Shown here in pieces: positions 4,771 to 7,279 of a stretch of 7,279 bases of DNA. This DNA comes from Pseudomonas sp. GTDB lineage: Bacteria; Pseudomonadota; Gammaproteobacteria; Pseudomonadales; Pseudomonadaceae. Both the position numbers and the translations under genes were made by a program. Below the pieces are notes generated by a model. It was not told where the DNA came from, did no database searches, and worked only from the letters and a program-made list of their open reading frames with translations. Position 1 is the stretch's first letter. Each line of letters starts with the position of its first letter. The stretch lies in the NCBI GenBank assembly GCA_003488145.1, contig DNMQ01000208.1, positions 1 through 7,279 on the forward strand, read 5' to 3'.

Positions 4771-7274
4771 TGAGCCTTACCCGACGCCAATTCGCCAAAG
4801 CCAACGCTGCGGCCATCGCCGCAACCGTGGCCGGCATGCCGATCGCTTCCAGCGCAAGCAACCTGATTACCGAAGCGGACGCCACCAATCTGAAATGGGA
4901 CAAGGCCCCTTGCCGCTTCTGCGGCACCGGCTGCGGCGTCATGGTGGCGACTCGAGAGGGCCGCGTCGTCGCCACCCATGGCGACGTCAAGGCGGAAGTG
5001 AACCGCGGCATCAACTGCGTCAAGGGCTACTTCCTGTCGAAGATCATGTACGGCTCGGATCGCCTGACCCAACCGCTGCTACGCATGAAGGACGGCAAGT
5101 TCGACAAGCAGGGCGAGTTCCAGCCCGTCAGCTGGGAACAGGCCTTCGACATCATGGAGGAAAAGTACAAGGCGGCGCTCAAGCAGGGCGGCCCGGAAGC
5201 CATCGGCATGTTCGGCTCGGGGCAGTGGACGATCTGGGAAGGCTACGCGGCGAACAAGCTGATGAAGGCCGGTTTCCGCTCGAACAACATCGACCCCAAT
5301 GCACGTCACTGCATGGCCTCGGCAGCGTTTGGTTTCATGCGCACCTTTGGCATGGACGAACCCATGGGCTGCTATGAGGACATCGAAGCGGCCGACGCTT
5401 TCGTGCTCTGGGGCTCGAACATGGCTGAGATGCACCCGGTGCTCTGGACCCGCGTGACGGATCGCCGTCTCAGCGCGCCGAACGTCAAGGTGGCGGTCAT
5501 GTCGACGTTCGAGCATCGCAGCTTCGAGCTGGCCGACATCCCGATGATCTTCAACCCGCAGACTGACCTGGTCATCCTCAACTACATCGCCAATCACATT
5601 ATTCAGAGCGGCGCGGTAAACAAGGACTTCATCGAGAAACACACCAAGTTCGCCAAAGGTGCTACGAACATCGGCTACGGCCTGCGTCCGACCGACCCAC
5701 TCGAACTCAAAGCCGAGAATGCGGCGGTGGCCAATACCTGGAGCGACATCAGCTTCGAGGATTACGCCGAGTTCCTGAAAACCTACACCCTGGAATACGC
5801 CACCAAGGAATCCGGCGTGCCGGCCGAGCGGCTCCAGGCGCTAGCCGAGCTTTATGCCGACCCGAAGGTCAAGGTGATGTCGTTCTGGACCATGGGCTTC
5901 AACCAGCACACCCGCGGTGTCTGGGCGAACAACATGATCTACAACATCCACCTTCTCACCGGAAAGATAAGCGAGCCGGGTAACAGCCCGTTCTCCCTGA
6001 CCGGACAGCCGTCCGCCTGTGGCACGGCCCGGGAAGTCGGCACCTTCTCCCACCGCCTGCCGGCGGACATGGCAGTCGCCAATCCAAAGCATCGGGCCAT
6101 CACCGAAAAAATCTGGAAACTGCCCGAAGGCACCATTCAGGAAAAGCCTGGCTTTCATGCCGTCGAGCAGAGCCGCAAGCTCAAGGACGGGGTACTGAAG
6201 GTCTACTGGACGCAGGTGACCAACAACATGCAGGCCGGCCCCAACGTCATGCAGGAGATCCTGCCGGGCTGGCGCAATCCGGAAACATTCATCATCGTCT
6301 CGGACGTCTACCCCACCGTTTCAGCCCAGGCGGCCGACCTCATCCTGCCCAGCGCAATGTGGGTGGAGAAGGAAGGCGCCTACGGTAACGCCGAGCGACG
6401 CACCCAGTTCTGGCACCAGCTGGTCAAGGCACCTGGCGATGCACGCTCGGACCTCTGGCAGCTGGTCGAATTTTCCAAGCGCTTCAACGTCGACGAGGTA
6501 TGGCCGGCCGAGCTGCTGAGCAAGTCACCGGAACTCAAGGGCAAGACCCTGTACGACGTACTGTTCAAGAATGGTCAGGTCGATCGCTTCCCCAACGAGG
6601 AAATTGCCGAGGGCTATGTAAATCAGGAGGCCGAGGCATTCGGCTTCTATCTGCAGAAGGGCCTGTTCGAGGAATACGCCGAATTCGGTCGCGGTCATGG
6701 ACACGATCTGGCGCCCTTCGACACCTACCACGAAACCCGCGGTTTACGCTGGCCGGTGGTGGATGGCAAGGAAACCCAGTGGCGCTACCGCGAGGGCTAC
6801 GACCCTTATGTCAAAGCCGGCAGCGATGTGCAGTTCTACGGCTACGGCGACAAGAAGGCGATCATCTTCGCCCTGCCCTACGACGTGCCTGCCGAAGTCC
6901 CGGACGAGGATTACCCCTTCTGGCTCAGTACCGGACGGGTGCTCGAGCACTGGCACACCGGAAGCATGACGCAGCGGGTCGATGAGCTGCACAAGGCCGT
7001 GCCCGACGCACTCGTCTACATGCATCCGGAGGACGCCCGCAAGCTCAACGCGCGCCGTGGCAGCGTGGTGAAAGTCATCAGCAGGCGCGGTGAGATGCAG
7101 GCACGGGTGGAGACACGGGGGCGCAACAAGCCGCCGATGGGGTTGATCTTCGTGCCGTTCTTCGACGCCAACAAGCTGATCAACAAAGTCACCCTCGACG
7201 CCACCGACCCGATCTCCAAGCAGACCGATTACAAGAAATGCGCCGTGAAGATCGAAGTGGTCAGCATCGCCTGA
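4770..7274 (+). CDS. napA: Periplasmic nitrate reductase catalytic subunit NapA
   Basis: This 834-residue protein is full length for NapA (about 830). It reduces nitrate to nitrite in the periplasm with a bis-molybdopterin guanine dinucleotide cofactor and a 4Fe-4S cluster, taking electrons from NapB/NapC. The N-terminus has a Tat signal, TRRQFAK (4-10), then an alanine-rich stretch; cleavage is plausible near residues 29-30. Cluster ligands are Cys48, Cys51, Cys55 and Cys83 (CRFCGTGC, then NCVKG), with the conserved Lys85 expected to relay electrons to the cofactor. Cys181 in ARHCMAS is the expected molybdenum ligand. Other conserved blocks are [22 protein letters not shown] and [14 protein letters not shown], and the C-terminal cofactor-binding domain includes [17 protein letters not shown] 4770 is chosen over a longer open frame because it follows GGAG (4759-4762), overlaps the napD stop and directly precedes the Tat motif. 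No frameshift or missing key residue was found. Confidence 0.98.
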   Translation: MSLTRRQFAKANAAAIAATVAGMPIASSASNLITEADATNLKWDKAPCRFCGTGCGVMVATREGRVVATHGDVKAEVNRGINCVKGYFLSKIMYGSDRLTQPLLRMKDGKFDKQGEFQPVSWEQAFDIMEEKYKAALKQGGPEAIGMFGSGQWTIWEGYAANKLMKAGFRSNNIDPNARHCMASAAFGFMRTFGMDEPMGCYEDIEAADAFVLWGSNMAEMHPVLWTRVTDRRLSAPNVKVAVMSTFEHRSFELADIPMIFNPQTDLVILNYIANHIIQSGAVNKDFIEKHTKFAKGATNIGYGLRPTDPLELKAENAAVANTWSDISFEDYAEFLKTYTLEYATKESGVPAERLQALAELYADPKVKVMSFWTMGFNQHTRGVWANNMIYNIHLLTGKISEPGNSPFSLTGQPSACGTAREVGTFSHRLPADMAVANPKHRAITEKIWKLPEGTIQEKPGFHAVEQSRKLKDGVLKVYWTQVTNNMQAGPNVMQEILPGWRNPETFIIVSDVYPTVSAQAADLILPSAMWVEKEGAYGNAERRTQFWHQLVKAPGDARSDLWQLVEFSKRFNVDEVWPAELLSKSPELKGKTLYDVLFKNGQVDRFPNEEIAEGYVNQEAEAFGFYLQKGLFEEYAEFGRGHGHDLAPFDTYHETRGLRWPVVDGKETQWRYREGYDPYVKAGSDVQFYGYGDKKAIIFALPYDVPAEVPDEDYPFWLSTGRVLEHWHTGSMTQRVDELHKAVPDALVYMHPEDARKLNARRGSVVKVISRRGEMQARVETRGRNKPPMGLIFVPFFDANKLINKVTLDATDPISKQTDYKKCAVKIEVVSIA

Positions 7275-7279
7275 GGAGA
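7273..7279 (+). promoter_or_regulatory. Shine-Dalgarno sequence for the gene after napA
   Basis: GAGGAGA overlaps and follows the napA stop codon at the very end of the window. Such a strong ribosome binding site this close implies a tightly spaced next gene, by family gene order most likely napB, the dihaem cytochrome subunit. The coding start itself is outside the window. Confidence 0.5.

Noticed and set aside
5079..5642. A minus-strand open frame of 187 codons within napA.
   Set aside because: It lies entirely antisense to highly conserved NapA sequence and shows no domain or plausible ribosome binding context.

Overview
The window comes from a GC-rich gammaproteobacterium, most likely a denitrifying member of the Pseudomonas/Stutzerimonas group. 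This is inferred from the GC-biased codon third positions, a napE-napD-napA order with no napF between napE and napD, and a set of neighbours typical of pseudomonads: a DnaJ-related protein, Yip1-family membrane proteins, SprT and a YnfM-like transporter. The species cannot be proven from this sequence alone.

Layout from left to right. Positions 1-128 are a leader region holding an apparent extended -10 element just before a DnaJ-related gene (129-722, +). Next are two tandem genes for homologous multispanning Yip1-family inner-membrane proteins (861-1460 and 1637-2338, both +), separated by a very clear Rho-independent terminator (1475-1500). They are followed by sprT, a zinc-metalloprotease-like gene (2400-2894, +). 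A YnfM-type major facilitator transporter lies on the minus strand (2907-4085), converging on sprT with only 12 bp between the stop codons. A 192-bp divergent intergenic region (4086-4277) then leads into the periplasmic nitrate reductase operon: napE (4278-4457), napD (4516-4770) and the complete napA (4770-7274), all +. The window ends in a Shine-Dalgarno-like sequence just after napA, presumably for the next nap gene, expected to be napB.

How the genes work together. The nap genes form one functional unit. NapA is the Tat-exported molybdopterin/4Fe-4S catalytic subunit that reduces nitrate to nitrite in the periplasm. NapD is its signal-peptide-binding chaperone, and NapE is a small membrane protein of unclear role. 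The electron-transfer partners (NapB, NapC) must lie beyond the right edge. The left half is a set of apparently separate single-gene units with no obvious shared pathway: a J-domain co-chaperone, the Yip1 pair, SprT and the transporter.

I do not see a clearly undescribed system. The observations most worth checking are the gapless tandem Yip1 paralogues with independent transcription signals, the probable leaderless mRNA of the DnaJ-related gene, and a nap control region that has dyads but no recognisable Anr/FNR box. No RNA genes, CRISPR arrays, insertion sequences or integration sites were seen.
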